Shown here in pieces: positions 16,969 to 26,131 of a DNA stretch of 50,664 bases. Made by a program: the position numbers and the translations under genes. The stretch is taken from the NCBI GenBank assembly GCA_030833925.1, contig JAURGE010000016.1, forward strand, positions 1 through 50,664. Direction: 5' to 3'. This stretch comes from Alphaproteobacteria bacterium. Lineage in GTDB: Bacteria > Pseudomonadota > Alphaproteobacteria > Bin95. The notes beneath the pieces were generated by a model that worked only from the letters and a program-made list of their open reading frames with translations, was not told where the DNA came from and did no database searches. Position 1 is the stretch's first letter. Each line of letters starts with the position of its first letter.

Positions 16969-17751
16969 TCAATTCAGAATTAATTTCACTTGGCCTTCGC
17001 GACCAAAATCAGCAACGGCGGTGGTTGGGCCTGGGGCAGGGATCACACCAGTGCATGATCCTGTCGACACGAATTGTCCTGCCTTTAGGCCAATGCCTTT
17101 GCCGCCCATATAATTAACAAACCAGACAAGTGCGTTAATGGGATCGCCCATCATTAGTGCCCCGGTGCCTCTGGCAGCTTCAGATCCATCAAAACTTAAT
17201 GAGACTTCGGTATTCACCGCGTCAACGGAGCGCCAGTCCTCAATTTCTGCACCAATTAGGTAGTATCCGGTGCCGCCGTGGTCAGCCAGAAGCGCCAATG
17301 GCCCAAGCGTGTTATCTGCTGAGAGTCTGCTCAAGGGCATTTCAATCCCACAAATAATAGAGCCTACAGCCGCTTCGACCTCGGTTCTGGAGTAGCCTTT
17401 ATCTCGTGGATCAAGGTCTGTTTTAAGTCGATAAGCGTACTCAGATTCGACAAGAGGCCGGTTAAGGTCTTTGAACTGAAATTCACCAGGACTTGGTAAA
17501 ACATTTGACGCCCGAATAGCGCCGACGAAGGGCTGCGTCAGTCCCATTGCTTTCTGTGGTCCTTCTCCTGTGGCACCAATCTTCCAACCGCCGATTCTAT
17601 GGCCAAAGTTCGAGATAATGGCGTCACCGATAGCAGTGGCTTCGGCTTCGTTTGTTGGGGCACACGTGCTTGGCAGGTCTTGCAAGATTTTGCCTTCTGC
17701 CCATGCTGCCTGAAGCAATTTTGCGGCTTCAATCGCTTTAGCTTCGACCAT
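16969..17751 (-). CDS. 2-Keto-4-pentenoate hydratase-like protein (fumarylacetoacetase-fold)
   Basis: A 260-residue protein of the FAH-fold hydratase/decarboxylase group (MhpD, DmpE, HpaH). Family features are GWKIGATGEGPQKAMGL near residues 55-70, PLVESEYAYRLKTDL with the metal-binding glutamates, GIEMPLSR, and the ending LKAGQFVSTGSCTGV. Members hydrate 2-oxopent-4-enoate to 4-hydroxy-2-oxovalerate in meta-cleavage pathways, or decarboxylate 4-oxalocrotonate. No ring-cleavage dioxygenase or HOA aldolase gene is nearby. It sits 34 bases after the monooxygenase gene and 15 before the SDR, as one operon. Confidence 0.86.
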   Translation of the reverse strand: MVEAKAIEAAKLLQAAWAEGKILQDLPSTCAPTNEAEATAIGDAIISNFGHRIGGWKIGATGEGPQKAMGLTQPFVGAIRASNVLPSPGEFQFKDLNRPLVESEYAYRLKTDLDPRDKGYSRTEVEAAVGSIICGIEMPLSRLSADNTLGPLALLADHGGTGYYLIGAEIEDWRSVDAVNTEVSLSFDGSEAARGTGALMMGDPINALVWFVNYMGGKGIGLKAGQFVSTGSCTGVIPAPGPTTAVADFGREGQVKLILN

Positions 17752-17785
17752 AGACTTTATCCTTCATAACTTTGAGATTTAGACT

Positions 17786-19435
17786 TTAGTGATTTGTGCT
17801 TGCGTTAACCACTTCAACGCCACCGGTGGCAAAAATCACATCGGGATACCCATCCTTGGCAATTTTATCGCAGCGACGCCGATACTCGACGGCACTACCA
17901 CTGTAGCGAGCTAGTATCCGCGTTTGTTTCCCCTCGACATTGAGGTTGATGCCTGTCATCCAGCTATCAATTTCGTTGGTAAGCAGTCCTTCACCAACTT
18001 CAGCAACATAGCTTGTCCAATTATCCACGCCCTTTTGGGTTGGGTCTGCGAATGTAATCCCATTCTGTTGCATGTGGTTGATTGTGCCAGCTACCCACTC
18101 AGCAATGTGTTCAATCGATCGAGGAATATTGCCAAGAGCGGTATGAGGCCCAACAACCATAAACATGTTGGGAAAATCTTTTACCATCATTCCAAGATAA
18201 GTTGTTGGGCCGCCTTTCCATTTGTCCTTGAGCTTCAGGCCTTCGGCGCCTTTGATATCGATCCGATCAAAGCTACCGGTTATTGCATCGAAGCCTGTTG
18301 CATAAATTATGATGTCGAACTCGAAGCTCCTATCGCTGGTTTCTAAACCTTTTGGAGTGATCCGCTGGATTGGTGTTTCGAGCATCGACACAAGTTCTAC
18401 ATTTGGTTGATTGTAAACCTCATAATAGAATGTTTCTTGAGGTACCCGGCGAGTTCCAAATCCATGGTCCTTGGGAATAAGTTTTTCCGCTGTCTCAGGG
18501 TTGTTTACCCTTTCGCGAATTCGTTCTGCTACAAAGTCAGATATCACCTTGTTGGCATCCCGATCGGTGAGCATGTCCTTAAAATTTCCCATCCAGATTC
18601 CGAAGCCCGGTGTTTCATAACGGTTCTGTAAGAATGCGTTGCGCTCCTCCTCTGGTGTCTCGAGAGTTTTTCTTGGATCCGGGTTATGGACAAAACAGGA
18701 TGCCGTTTCCTTGCAGCGCTGGAAAATTTCTGCGTAGCGACCTCGAATGTCTTCCATCTCTTCTTGTGAGATAGGCGCGTTATGCAAAGGTGTGCACCAG
18801 TTAGGTCGGCGCTGAAAGACGGTTAGGTGTTTAGCTGATTTTGCAACTTCTTGAATGGTTTGGACGCCTGTTGCACCAGTGCCAATGACGGCAACACGTT
18901 TACCTTCAAAAGATATTTTGTGTTTGGGCCAAAGCCCTGTGTGGCAGCTTTCTCCCTCAAAAGAATCAATGCCCTCAAATTTTGGGTATGTTGGCGCTGA
19001 AAGTGGCCCAATGCAGGTTACAAGGTAACGAGCGTTATAGCTTTCACCATTCTCGAGGGTCACCGTCCACAATTCATTCTTATCGTCGTAGTGAGCGGAT
19101 TTTACTCGGGCGGAGAACTGTATGTCCTTACGAAGGTCAAGTTTGTCAGCAACGAAATTAAGGTAGCGCTCCGTTTCAGGTTGAGGGGCGAAGTGTTCGG
19201 TCCAGTTCCATTCGGCTAAGATTTCTTTATTGAATGAATAGCCATATGACCAGCTTTCAGAGTCGAAGCGACAGCCTGGATAGCGGTTCCAGTACCACGT
19301 CCCACCCACGCCGGTACCTGCTTCGAAAACACGAACATTGAGGCCATAACGATCTCTTAGCAGATGCAACTCGTACAACCCTGAAATTCCAGCGCCGATT
19401 ACGATTGCGTCATAGTCCAGCTTGTTAACTGTCAT
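17786..19435 (-). CDS. Baeyer-Villiger-type flavin monooxygenase
   Basis: A 549-residue class B flavoprotein monooxygenase. The FAD loop GAGISG is at residues 14-19, followed by GGTWYWNRYPGCRFD. The Baeyer-Villiger fingerprint FEGESCHTGLWP is at residues 159-170, and the NADPH loop GTGATG follows at 185-190. ATGFD lies in the C-terminal half. It inserts oxygen next to a ketone (cyclohexanone or steroid type) to give an ester or lactone, using NADPH and O2. The ATG at 19435 is preferred because GGAG lies 5 bases upstream; an in-frame TTG 33 bases earlier has none. It leads a three-gene operon. No lactonase follows, so the ester product must be opened by another enzyme. Confidence 0.92.
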   Translation of the reverse strand: MTVNKLDYDAIVIGAGISGLYELHLLRDRYGLNVRVFEAGTGVGGTWYWNRYPGCRFDSESWSYGYSFNKEILAEWNWTEHFAPQPETERYLNFVADKLDLRKDIQFSARVKSAHYDDKNELWTVTLENGESYNARYLVTCIGPLSAPTYPKFEGIDSFEGESCHTGLWPKHKISFEGKRVAVIGTGATGVQTIQEVAKSAKHLTVFQRRPNWCTPLHNAPISQEEMEDIRGRYAEIFQRCKETASCFVHNPDPRKTLETPEEERNAFLQNRYETPGFGIWMGNFKDMLTDRDANKVISDFVAERIRERVNNPETAEKLIPKDHGFGTRRVPQETFYYEVYNQPNVELVSMLETPIQRITPKGLETSDRSFEFDIIIYATGFDAITGSFDRIDIKGAEGLKLKDKWKGGPTTYLGMMVKDFPNMFMVVGPHTALGNIPRSIEHIAEWVAGTINHMQQNGITFADPTQKGVDNWTSYVAEVGEGLLTNEIDSWMTGINLNVEGKQTRILARYSGSAVEYRRRCDKIAKDGYPDVIFATGGVEVVNASTNH

Positions 19436-19728
19436 TTGGCTCCGCGCTCCGGTTTCTCTAATGAACAATGTATTTAAATGTTGTCTCTATTTTTGCAGAC
19501 TTTAGATTTTAGGCATATCAGTGTAGATCCAACCCGTTCGATGGTGGCAGAGGGTCGCGGTTGGTGCGCATAATGGGATTAGTTGCACATTGTCCGAGGC
19601 CGATTTTATGCAGTGTGCGTCAAAATTTTAGCTTTCGACAACCAAATTATAATTTTTGTTCTCTCTAGCTTGATCCGTTGGCCTGGTGTCGTCAGGATGC
19701 GCCGCCTACCCGTGAGGAGATGATGCTG

Positions 19729-20637
19729 ATGGCGGACCCGATCCCCTTTAATCGTGAATTCGATGCTAAACCCGGCGAGATCGTTCAACTGGCGCCAAAT
19801 TTGAGGCGAATAACTTCGCCCAACCCGTCCATGTTTACCTTCAAAGGCACAAATACTTACATAGTAGGCAGAGGTCGTGTGGCCGTTGTTGATCCTGGGC
19901 CTGTTTCGCCAGAACACGCAGCAGCGATTATGAAGGCTCTTCAAAATGAGACGGTGACGCATATCATTGCGACCCACACGCACAACGATCATTCCCCTGG
20001 CATCCCAGCAATTCAGCAGGTGACGGGTGCGCCCACTTATGGTTTTGGCCCACATGGATCTGGCGCTCGCCGCAACTGGCCTTTCGATAGTCCTGAGGGT
20101 GGGGATAAGAATTTCAATCCAGACCATCAAGTGGCCGATGGTGATGTCATAGAAGGTGAAGAGTGGGTTTTGGAGGCAATTCATACCCCCGGCCATATTT
20201 CAAACCACATTTGTTTGGCATTGAAGGATCAAAATCTCCTGCTTTCCGGTGACCACGTGATGGCTTGGTCAACGTCTATTGTATCGCCACCAGACGGCGA
20301 TATGACCCAATACATGGAAAGTCTGAGAAAACTCCTGACTCGAAGTGAGGATATTTACTATCCGGGTCACGGTGGTCCTGTAACCAATCCAAGGGCTTTT
20401 GTTGAGGCTTTTATTCGCCATCGGGAGGCGAGAGAGGTTCAAATTCGGGATTGTTTATCCTCTGGTCCAAAGACAATACCGGCTATGGTCGAAGCGATGT
20501 ATGCGGATGTTGATAAGAACCTTCATCGTGCTGCTGGTCGATCTGTGCTCTCACATTTGCTCGCAATGTGGGAGCGTGGCGAGGTAACCGCTGCTGAAAA
20601 TCCGCCTGGGCCTGATTCGAGTTATCAGCTCGCCTGA
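19729..20637 (+). CDS. MBL-fold metallo-hydrolase (LACTB2-like)
   Basis: A 302-residue metallo-beta-lactamase-fold hydrolase. The zinc motif HTHNDH supplies H83, H85, D87 and H88. HTPGHISNH supplies the next histidine, LSGDHVM the bridging Asp, and YYPGHGGPV the last His. A C-terminal winged-helix-like extension (ALSHLLAMWERGEVTA) matches the LACTB2/endoribonuclease-like group, so an RNase or thioester/lactone hydrolase are both possible. The ATG at 19729 is chosen because GAGGAG lies 9 bases upstream; frames opening earlier at TTG or nearer ATGs are too close to or upstream of that site. It is followed by an enoyl-CoA hydratase gene after 26 bases. Confidence 0.88.
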   Translation: MADPIPFNREFDAKPGEIVQLAPNLRRITSPNPSMFTFKGTNTYIVGRGRVAVVDPGPVSPEHAAAIMKALQNETVTHIIATHTHNDHSPGIPAIQQVTGAPTYGFGPHGSGARRNWPFDSPEGGDKNFNPDHQVADGDVIEGEEWVLEAIHTPGHISNHICLALKDQNLLLSGDHVMAWSTSIVSPPDGDMTQYMESLRKLLTRSEDIYYPGHGGPVTNPRAFVEAFIRHREAREVQIRDCLSSGPKTIPAMVEAMYADVDKNLHRAAGRSVLSHLLAMWERGEVTAAENPPGPDSSYQLA

Positions 20638-20663
20638 CATTAATTTTCAAGGGAATCTAACAA

Positions 20664-21467
20664 ATGAGCGCTGACAGTATTCTGTACGAGAAAAATGGTC
20701 GTATCGTTACATGGACAATCAATAAACCAGAAATCCGAAATTCAGTTTCTGCACCTGATGTCGTCGAACGGTTTGAAGAAGTAGCTGACATGGTCGCCAA
20801 AGACCATGAAGTATCCTGTGTTATTTTGACTGGTGCGGGAACTGCTTTTTCGTCTGGTGGTGATGTGAAGGATATGGCAGCCCGGGCGAAAAAAATGCAG
20901 GCTTTTCCTGCGGGTACTCGGCATTGGTATCGTGAAGGAATTCAGCGAATTCCCTTAGCGCTCGACAAGATTGAAGTTCCCATCATTGCTGCCGTTAACG
21001 GTCACGCTATTGGAGCTGGGTGCGATCTAGCGATGATGGCAGACATTCGAGTGGCCGCTGATACAGCGCAGTTTGGGGAAGTTTTTGTCAACCTCGGCAT
21101 CATCCCTGGTGACGGGGGATCATGGTACCTTCCGCGTATCGTAGGCAGATCAAAGGCGTTTGAAATGACATTTACTGGTGATGTCATAGACGCGGCAGAA
21201 GCCAAGGTGATAGGCCTTGTCAGCCATGTCGTTCCTATTGAGGAGCTTATGCCGACGGCCATGAAGATTGCAACGAAGATTAGCAGGAAGCCACCAGAAG
21301 CATTGCGAATGACTAAACGTTTGTTAAAGGAAAGTGAATTTCAACGCTTGGATACTGCATTGGAAATGGCCGCAGGAATGCAAGCCATCGCTCAGGCAAC
21401 TAAGGATCATCAGGAAGCTGCCACGGCATTTGCCGAAAAACGTAAACCTGTCTTTACAGGCGAATAA
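20664..21467 (+). CDS. Enoyl-CoA hydratase/isomerase family protein
   Basis: A 267-residue crotonase. CoA and oxyanion-hole segments are ILTGAGTAFSSGGDVKDMA and VNGHAIGAGCDLAMM. The next catalytic region reads VFVNLGIIPGDGGSWYLPR, where the Gly-Asp-Gly arrangement differs from the Glu seen in classical hydratases at the second site. The C-terminal helix ends EKRKPVFTGE as usual. It acts in the cytosol on 2-enoyl-CoA or a related thioester. It lies between the MBL hydrolase gene (26 bases) and pgk (9 bases), apparently one transcript. Its substrate is unknown. Confidence 0.9.
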   Translation: MSADSILYEKNGRIVTWTINKPEIRNSVSAPDVVERFEEVADMVAKDHEVSCVILTGAGTAFSSGGDVKDMAARAKKMQAFPAGTRHWYREGIQRIPLALDKIEVPIIAAVNGHAIGAGCDLAMMADIRVAADTAQFGEVFVNLGIIPGDGGSWYLPRIVGRSKAFEMTFTGDVIDAAEAKVIGLVSHVVPIEELMPTAMKIATKISRKPPEALRMTKRLLKESEFQRLDTALEMAAGMQAIAQATKDHQEAATAFAEKRKPVFTGE

Positions 21468-21476
21468 GGATATCTG

Positions 21477-22676
21477 ATGCCCAAATTCAAGACCCTGGAT
21501 GATATTGAGGTATCTGGGAAGACGGTGCTTGTGCGCGTTGACTACAACGTGCCAGTCCGAGACGGAAAGGTGACTGATGCAACGCGAATAGAGCGTTCGC
21601 TGACCACAATCGGGGATCTGCAGGCAAATGGGGCTCGTGTTGTTTGCCTTAGCCATTTTGGCAGGCCAAAGGGTAGGCGTATTGAAGAGATGTCCTTGCG
21701 TCCGATTGCAGAGGCCATGGCTAGTGCTATTGGCCAACCGGTGGCCTTTGCTCAGGACTGCGTAGGAGAGGCAGCTTCAAGTGTTGTTGGAAACTTGAGG
21801 GACGGTGACATCGCGTTGCTAGAGAACTTACGATTCCACGTGGGTGAAGAGGGGAATGACCCTAGCTTTGTGGCAGCTTTAGCTGAGCTTGGGGACATAT
21901 ATGTAAATGACGCCTTCTCGGCGGCCCATCGCGCCCATGCCTCAACAGAGGGTCTCGCAAGGGCATTGCCTGCCGTTGCAGGACGATTGATGGAAGCGGA
22001 GCTTATCGCCCTCGGAAAAGCTCTTGAGAAACCAGCGCGCCCTGCGGCGGCGCTGGTTGGTGGGGCCAAAGTCTCTTCGAAGATTGAGGTTTTAGAAGCA
22101 TTAATCGATAAGGTTGACGCTCTTATTGTAGGTGGTGGGATGGCTAATACATTCCTACTTGCCCTTGGACATGACATGGGAAAAAGCCTTGTCGAAGCTG
22201 AGATGTTGGAAACAGCAAGGGCAATCATGGCTAAGGCTGATGCAAAGGGCTGTAAGCTCGTTCTGCCCACCGATGCAGTCGTTGCTAAGGAATTCAAGCC
22301 TAATGCCGAGACAGCAATCGTCCCAGTGACTGCCGTGCCTGTGGCTCAGATGATGTTAGATGTTGGCCCTGCAAGCACACGCGCTCTTGAGAACTTGCTT
22401 GAAGACTATCGGACCATTGTTTGGAATGGACCCTTGGGTGCATTCGAGACGATACCTTTTGATAGGGCCACTAATAGTGTTGCTAAAAAAGCAGCTGCAC
22501 TTGTAAAAGCAGGCGACTTGCTCGCAGTGGCTGGAGGTGGAGATACCGTCGCCGCTTTAGCGCATGCCGGCGTCTTAGAAGAATTCAGCTATGTTTCCAC
22601 TGCTGGCGGAGCTTTCCTTGAATGGCTGGAAGGGAAAACCTTGCCAGGTGTGAAGGCGCTGGAGGCTGCTGCTTAG
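21477..22676 (+). CDS. pgk: Phosphoglycerate kinase
   Basis: A 399-residue PGK of normal length. The N-domain has VLVRVDYNVPVRDG, LSHFGRPKG and LLENLRFHVGEEGND. The hinge and C-domain follow, with VGGAKVSSKIEVLE, VVWNGP-type IVWNGPLGAFE and the ATP loop AVAGGGDTVAAL. It transfers phosphate between 1,3-bisphosphoglycerate and ADP in glycolysis/gluconeogenesis, in the cytosol. Alphaproteobacteria often place pgk next to gap or fba; here it is the third gene of a run with an MBL hydrolase and a crotonase. The ribosome site is inside the 9-base gap (AAGGA). Confidence 0.97.
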   Translation: MPKFKTLDDIEVSGKTVLVRVDYNVPVRDGKVTDATRIERSLTTIGDLQANGARVVCLSHFGRPKGRRIEEMSLRPIAEAMASAIGQPVAFAQDCVGEAASSVVGNLRDGDIALLENLRFHVGEEGNDPSFVAALAELGDIYVNDAFSAAHRAHASTEGLARALPAVAGRLMEAELIALGKALEKPARPAAALVGGAKVSSKIEVLEALIDKVDALIVGGGMANTFLLALGHDMGKSLVEAEMLETARAIMAKADAKGCKLVLPTDAVVAKEFKPNAETAIVPVTAVPVAQMMLDVGPASTRALENLLEDYRTIVWNGPLGAFETIPFDRATNSVAKKAAALVKAGDLLAVAGGGDTVAALAHAGVLEEFSYVSTAGGAFLEWLEGKTLPGVKALEAAA

Positions 22677-22771
22677 CTCTGCTTATCTAGGGTTTTTTTA
22701 ACGATTATGGAACCGCGGCTCTGGTGGTAAGAGCCATGATCTTTGTTCTTTCAACTAAGTTGATGACCCGA

Positions 22772-23374
22772 TTAATTTGTTGGGTCTGCCTTGATAGGTG
22801 GCTGGTATCGGAAGACCTCGTCATCGATAGCAGCCCCAAACATAGGATTAATAAGATTAAAATGCATTGTCCTTCCATTGTCTTCCACGACTGTCCACCC
22901 CAGAATTTGGTCTGGAACACCTTGCTCAAAGATTATGGTAACTTTGCCATTTGCCAGCAGGCCTTCTTGGGACGCTGTTAAGAAATAATTTTTTCCCGCG
23001 TTGCCGGCGGCTAGAATTTCTACTTTTTTGTCAAGTTGAACTGGGTCTTCCAGAAGGAACCATGCTGGTGCAAGCCCAACCGGGATATGGGTGACTGTCT
23101 CCAATTCAGCATCGTAAAGCTTAATAAATAAGCCAGTGCTCCAAATGACGTCGTTTTCCGGCGGGTCATATTGAAAACGGATCTTCCCTGGTCGTTTCAA
23201 CCACATTTGTCCGCTCCAGCGATTCCCATCCTGGTCGTATTGTTTGAATTTTGCGTAAACGGAGCGCGTGCTGTTAAGGGTCGCCAGGGCGCGGTCTATT
23301 ACTGCATCTCCTGCCAAGGCTGAGCTGCTAAAAGCGCTGACCCAGAAGAAGACTGCTAAAACAAAAACACGCAA
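22772..23374 (-). CDS. lolA: Outer-membrane lipoprotein carrier protein LolA
   Basis: A 200-residue periplasmic chaperone that takes lipoproteins from LolCDE to the outer membrane. Residues 1 to about 21 (VFVLAVFFWVSAFSSSALA) are a signal peptide. The core has LATLNSTRSVYAKFKQYDQDG, WLKRPGKIRFQYDPP and YFLTASQEG, as in the LolA family. The start appears to be TTG, with only a weak GGA upstream. It follows ftsK by 91 bases, the usual alphaproteobacterial order ftsK-lolA. The xth gene often found next in this order is here about 14 kb away. Confidence 0.93.
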   Translation of the reverse strand: MRVFVLAVFFWVSAFSSSALAGDAVIDRALATLNSTRSVYAKFKQYDQDGNRWSGQMWLKRPGKIRFQYDPPENDVIWSTGLFIKLYDAELETVTHIPVGLAPAWFLLEDPVQLDKKVEILAAGNAGKNYFLTASQEGLLANGKVTIIFEQGVPDQILGWTVVEDNGRTMHFNLINPMFGAAIDDEVFRYQPPIKADPTN

Positions 23375-23465
23375 AGGCTCAATCCGGAAAGTTTGGTTAG
23401 GGGAAACTGGTTCCTATGTGGAGCCAGACTGTGACTGAATTTAGGTAAAAGCAGGATTTGAGATA

Positions 23466-25931
23466 TCAGTCGTTATGATTTCCGATAAGAATTTCTCTCT
23501 TTCCAACATGGTTGGCTGGGCTCACAACTCCCTGCTCTTCCATCTGCTCAATTAACGAGGCAGCTCGATTGTATCCAATCTTCAGGCGGCGTTGCAGATA
23601 GGAGGTTGAAGCCTTTTTATCCGATGCAACTATGGCGACAGCTCGGTCGTATAGATCTGCGTCCTCGTCACTGGACATTGCTCCCCCGACAGGATCGAAG
23701 CCAGGAATTCCATCGGTAGCCCCCTCATCTTCTGTAATCGCCTCAAGATATTCTGGTTGAGCTTGGCCCTTAAGAAAGTTGACGATATCGCCAACTTCAC
23801 CATCGTCTACAAAAGGTCCATGGACACGTTTAATGCGGCCGCCTCCTGCCATATAGAGGCCGTCTCCTTGCCCTAGAAGTTGCTCTGCTCCTCCTTCTCC
23901 AAGAATTGTCCGACTGTCGATCTTTGAAGTAACCTGGAAACTCATTCGAGTTGGGAAGTTGGCTTTGATAGTACCAGTGATCACGTCCACAGAGGGACGT
24001 TGAGTTGCCATTATGAGATGTATGCCTGCGGCTCGAGCCATTTGGGCAAGGCGCTGGATTGCGGCCTCAATATCTTTGCCGGCGACGAGCATCAGATCTG
24101 CCATTTCATCTACAACTACAACGATGAATGGCAATGTACGCATATCTAGAGGCTGTTCCTCATAGATGGGTCGGCCACTATCCGGGTCGAAACCGGTTTG
24201 TACCCGTCGAGTTAGAGGTTCACCCTTTTTTCGAGCCTCTGCAATTTTGATATTGTAACCAGCAATATTGCGAACACCTAAAGTGGACATCGCGCGATAC
24301 CGGTTCTCCATCTCGCGAACCACCCATTTAAGCGCAACAACGGCTTTTTTTGGCTCTGTCACTACTGGTGCGAGAAGATGTGGCACACCGTCATAGACGG
24401 AAAGCTCAAGCATCTTTGGATCAACCATGATGAAGCGGCACTGTTCTGGGGTCATCGAGTAGAGCAGTGACAAGATCATTGCGTTTATGGCAACTGATTT
24501 TCCTGAACCGGTTGTGCCTGCAATGAGAAGGTGGGGCATTCGAGCTAGGTCAACAATTATGGGTGTGCCCGCTATGTCCTTACCTAGAACCAAGGGTAAG
24601 CTACCAGCAGTGCTGTATTCTTTTGATGCGAGCAACTCACGAAGATAAACGGTCTCCCGAAAATTGTTTGGTAACTCAACGCCAATTACGTTTTTGCCTG
24701 GAACTGTCGCGACACGTACAGAGACAGCACTCATATTTCGAGCCAGGTCATCTGCAAGGCCAATAACGCGAGAGGCCTTAACTCCAGGTGCCGGTTCAAG
24801 CTCGTAAAGTGTTACGACCGGACCTTGACGAGAGCTCTTTATTTCTCCCTTCACGCCGAAGTCATCGAGGATGCCTTCTAAGGCTCTTGCCTTTTCATTG
24901 AGAACAACATCACTCTCTAATTCAGCCCGCCCGTTGGCTTCTTGCAGAAGATCAAGTGGTGGCAATTGGAACCCATCTTCAAGAGGTAGGTCTGGTTGTT
25001 TTCCAGATTTTGCTCGAAGCGGTGGTGGAGCCTTCTTGCTCGCTGTTTCATTTCGCTTCTTCGATTTGCCCGCGTCAGGCTTTTTTCGATCGCGGCGAAC
25101 ATGAAGTGCGTCACCAATCCGATCCGAAAGGCCGCGTTTGGACTTCGGTGGTGGCGCCACTCTAGCGGGTTTCTCACTTGCCTCTACTTCTGGCGCAGGC
25201 TCAATTTCATCAAAGTCAGCGTCGACAACCCAAGGTTTAGATGTTCGTCTGAGCGAGGTTTTTGATGCGATTCCAGCACCGAGCCGAACAGCCAAACCTA
25301 CTTTACGAATGGTCCATGATGCGCCGACCGCAGTTGCCTGGGTGATGCGCCAGAGGGTTAATAAGGGAGGAGTTGCTGACCATACAAATATTCCAATAGC
25401 CCCTATGCCAGCGACACCTGCGGCCAGTTCTCTGCCTATGGATGATTCTAGCGACGCCAGAAGATACAAGACGTTGCTAAGCGCGGTGTATCCAAATGCG
25501 CCACCCATACCCTCAGTGAGAGGCCATCCTTGTGCTGGAGGGACTGCAGAAAGGGCAGCAGCAGTTAAAACAGTTACAAGCGGCGTCAGTGCAATCCTAA
25601 GCCAAAGTAGAGATGGCGGAGAGTGAATAAAGAATCTCCAGCCCCAAGAGGCTAGAGATAACGTAGGTATGACAACCGCAATCCCAATCATCCGTAGGGA
25701 CATGTCTGCGACGTTGGCTCCGACAGCGCCTAGCCAGTTAGTGGGCGTTTGCCCACTCGCCATTGCGGCTGATGGATCAAGTGGGTCATAGGTAACCAGG
25801 CAAAGCCCAGCCAAGAACGCAAGCCCCATAAGCCCAAGACCGACTGTCTCAAGCATGCGGCGTCTTACGAACCGCTGCAGTGCAGGCGGCAGGAAACCTG
25901 AGGAGGCGGGCGCTTCTATCGCCAATGCCAC
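23466..25931 (-). CDS. ftsK: DNA translocase FtsK
   Basis: An 821-residue FtsK/SpoIIIE ATPase. The first 210 residues hold about four membrane segments (for example [20 protein letters not shown] and [16 protein letters not shown]). A charged linker rich in Lys and Pro covers about 230-330. The motor domain contains the Walker [10 protein letters not shown], Walker [12 protein letters not shown] and the [12 protein letters not shown] segment. The last 65 residues are the winged-helix gamma domain ([16 protein letters not shown] ... [17 protein letters not shown]) that reads KOPS. It pumps chromosome dimers through the septum for XerCD resolution. Upstream is a 200-base gap with an 11-bp inverted repeat and the amtB terminator. 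Confidence 0.96.
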   Translation of the reverse strand: MALAIEAPASSGFLPPALQRFVRRRMLETVGLGLMGLAFLAGLCLVTYDPLDPSAAMASGQTPTNWLGAVGANVADMSLRMIGIAVVIPTLSLASWGWRFFIHSPPSLLWLRIALTPLVTVLTAAALSAVPPAQGWPLTEGMGGAFGYTALSNVLYLLASLESSIGRELAAGVAGIGAIGIFVWSATPPLLTLWRITQATAVGASWTIRKVGLAVRLGAGIASKTSLRRTSKPWVVDADFDEIEPAPEVEASEKPARVAPPPKSKRGLSDRIGDALHVRRDRKKPDAGKSKKRNETASKKAPPPLRAKSGKQPDLPLEDGFQLPPLDLLQEANGRAELESDVVLNEKARALEGILDDFGVKGEIKSSRQGPVVTLYELEPAPGVKASRVIGLADDLARNMSAVSVRVATVPGKNVIGVELPNNFRETVYLRELLASKEYSTAGSLPLVLGKDIAGTPIIVDLARMPHLLIAGTTGSGKSVAINAMILSLLYSMTPEQCRFIMVDPKMLELSVYDGVPHLLAPVVTEPKKAVVALKWVVREMENRYRAMSTLGVRNIAGYNIKIAEARKKGEPLTRRVQTGFDPDSGRPIYEEQPLDMRTLPFIVVVVDEMADLMLVAGKDIEAAIQRLAQMARAAGIHLIMATQRPSVDVITGTIKANFPTRMSFQVTSKIDSRTILGEGGAEQLLGQGDGLYMAGGGRIKRVHGPFVDDGEVGDIVNFLKGQAQPEYLEAITEDEGATDGIPGFDPVGGAMSSDEDADLYDRAVAIVASDKKASTSYLQRRLKIGYNRAASLIEQMEEQGVVSPANHVGKREILIGNHND

Positions 25932-26001
25932 GGCGGACTATCCAATCCTTAGAAAACCGGTACAAAACGGAAACTACTGTTTATAACGGTAGAAAGGCAA
26001 G

Positions 26002-26045
26002 CAATTTATCAACGAAACCTGGTAAACATTTGATAAATTGATAAA
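26002..26045. repeat. 11-bp perfect inverted repeat plus tandem TTGATAAA upstream of ftsK
   Basis: CAATTTATCAA (26002-26012) and TTGATAAATTG (26030-26040) are perfect complements with a 17-base spacer. The octamer TTGATAAA then repeats in tandem (26030-26037 and 26038-26045). This makes three copies of one word, one of them inverted, about 70-110 bases upstream of the ftsK start. It may be an operator or an activator site. No known regulator motif is recognised. Confidence 0.4.
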
Positions 26046-26075
26046 ATATTTGCTTATATAAGATGCTGTTATGTC

Positions 26076-26113
26076 AAAACGGCTCGACGCGCAGACGCCG
26101 AGCCGTTTTTTTT
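26076..26113 (-). terminator. Rho-independent terminator after amtB
   Basis: An 11-bp perfect stem, AAAACGGCTCG (26076-26086) with CGAGCCGTTTT (99-109 of 26000), closes a 12-base loop. The tract has eight T on the plus strand and four on the minus strand. It sits 19 bases beyond the amtB stop and separates the glnK-amtB transcript from ftsK. It can act in both directions, and the plus-strand side is the stronger. Confidence 0.8.
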
Positions 26114-26131
26114 GGGTTATCAGGTTGGTGT

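Noticed and set aside
19648-19653. TATAAT hexamer upstream of the MBL-hydrolase gene
   Set aside because: A perfect -10 word but no acceptable -35 at normal spacing; chance is likely in an AT-rich gap.
22717-22735. Hairpin GGCTCT-N7-AGAGCC between pgk and lolA
   Set aside because: The stem is only six pairs and no T-run follows on either strand, so it cannot be called a terminator with confidence.
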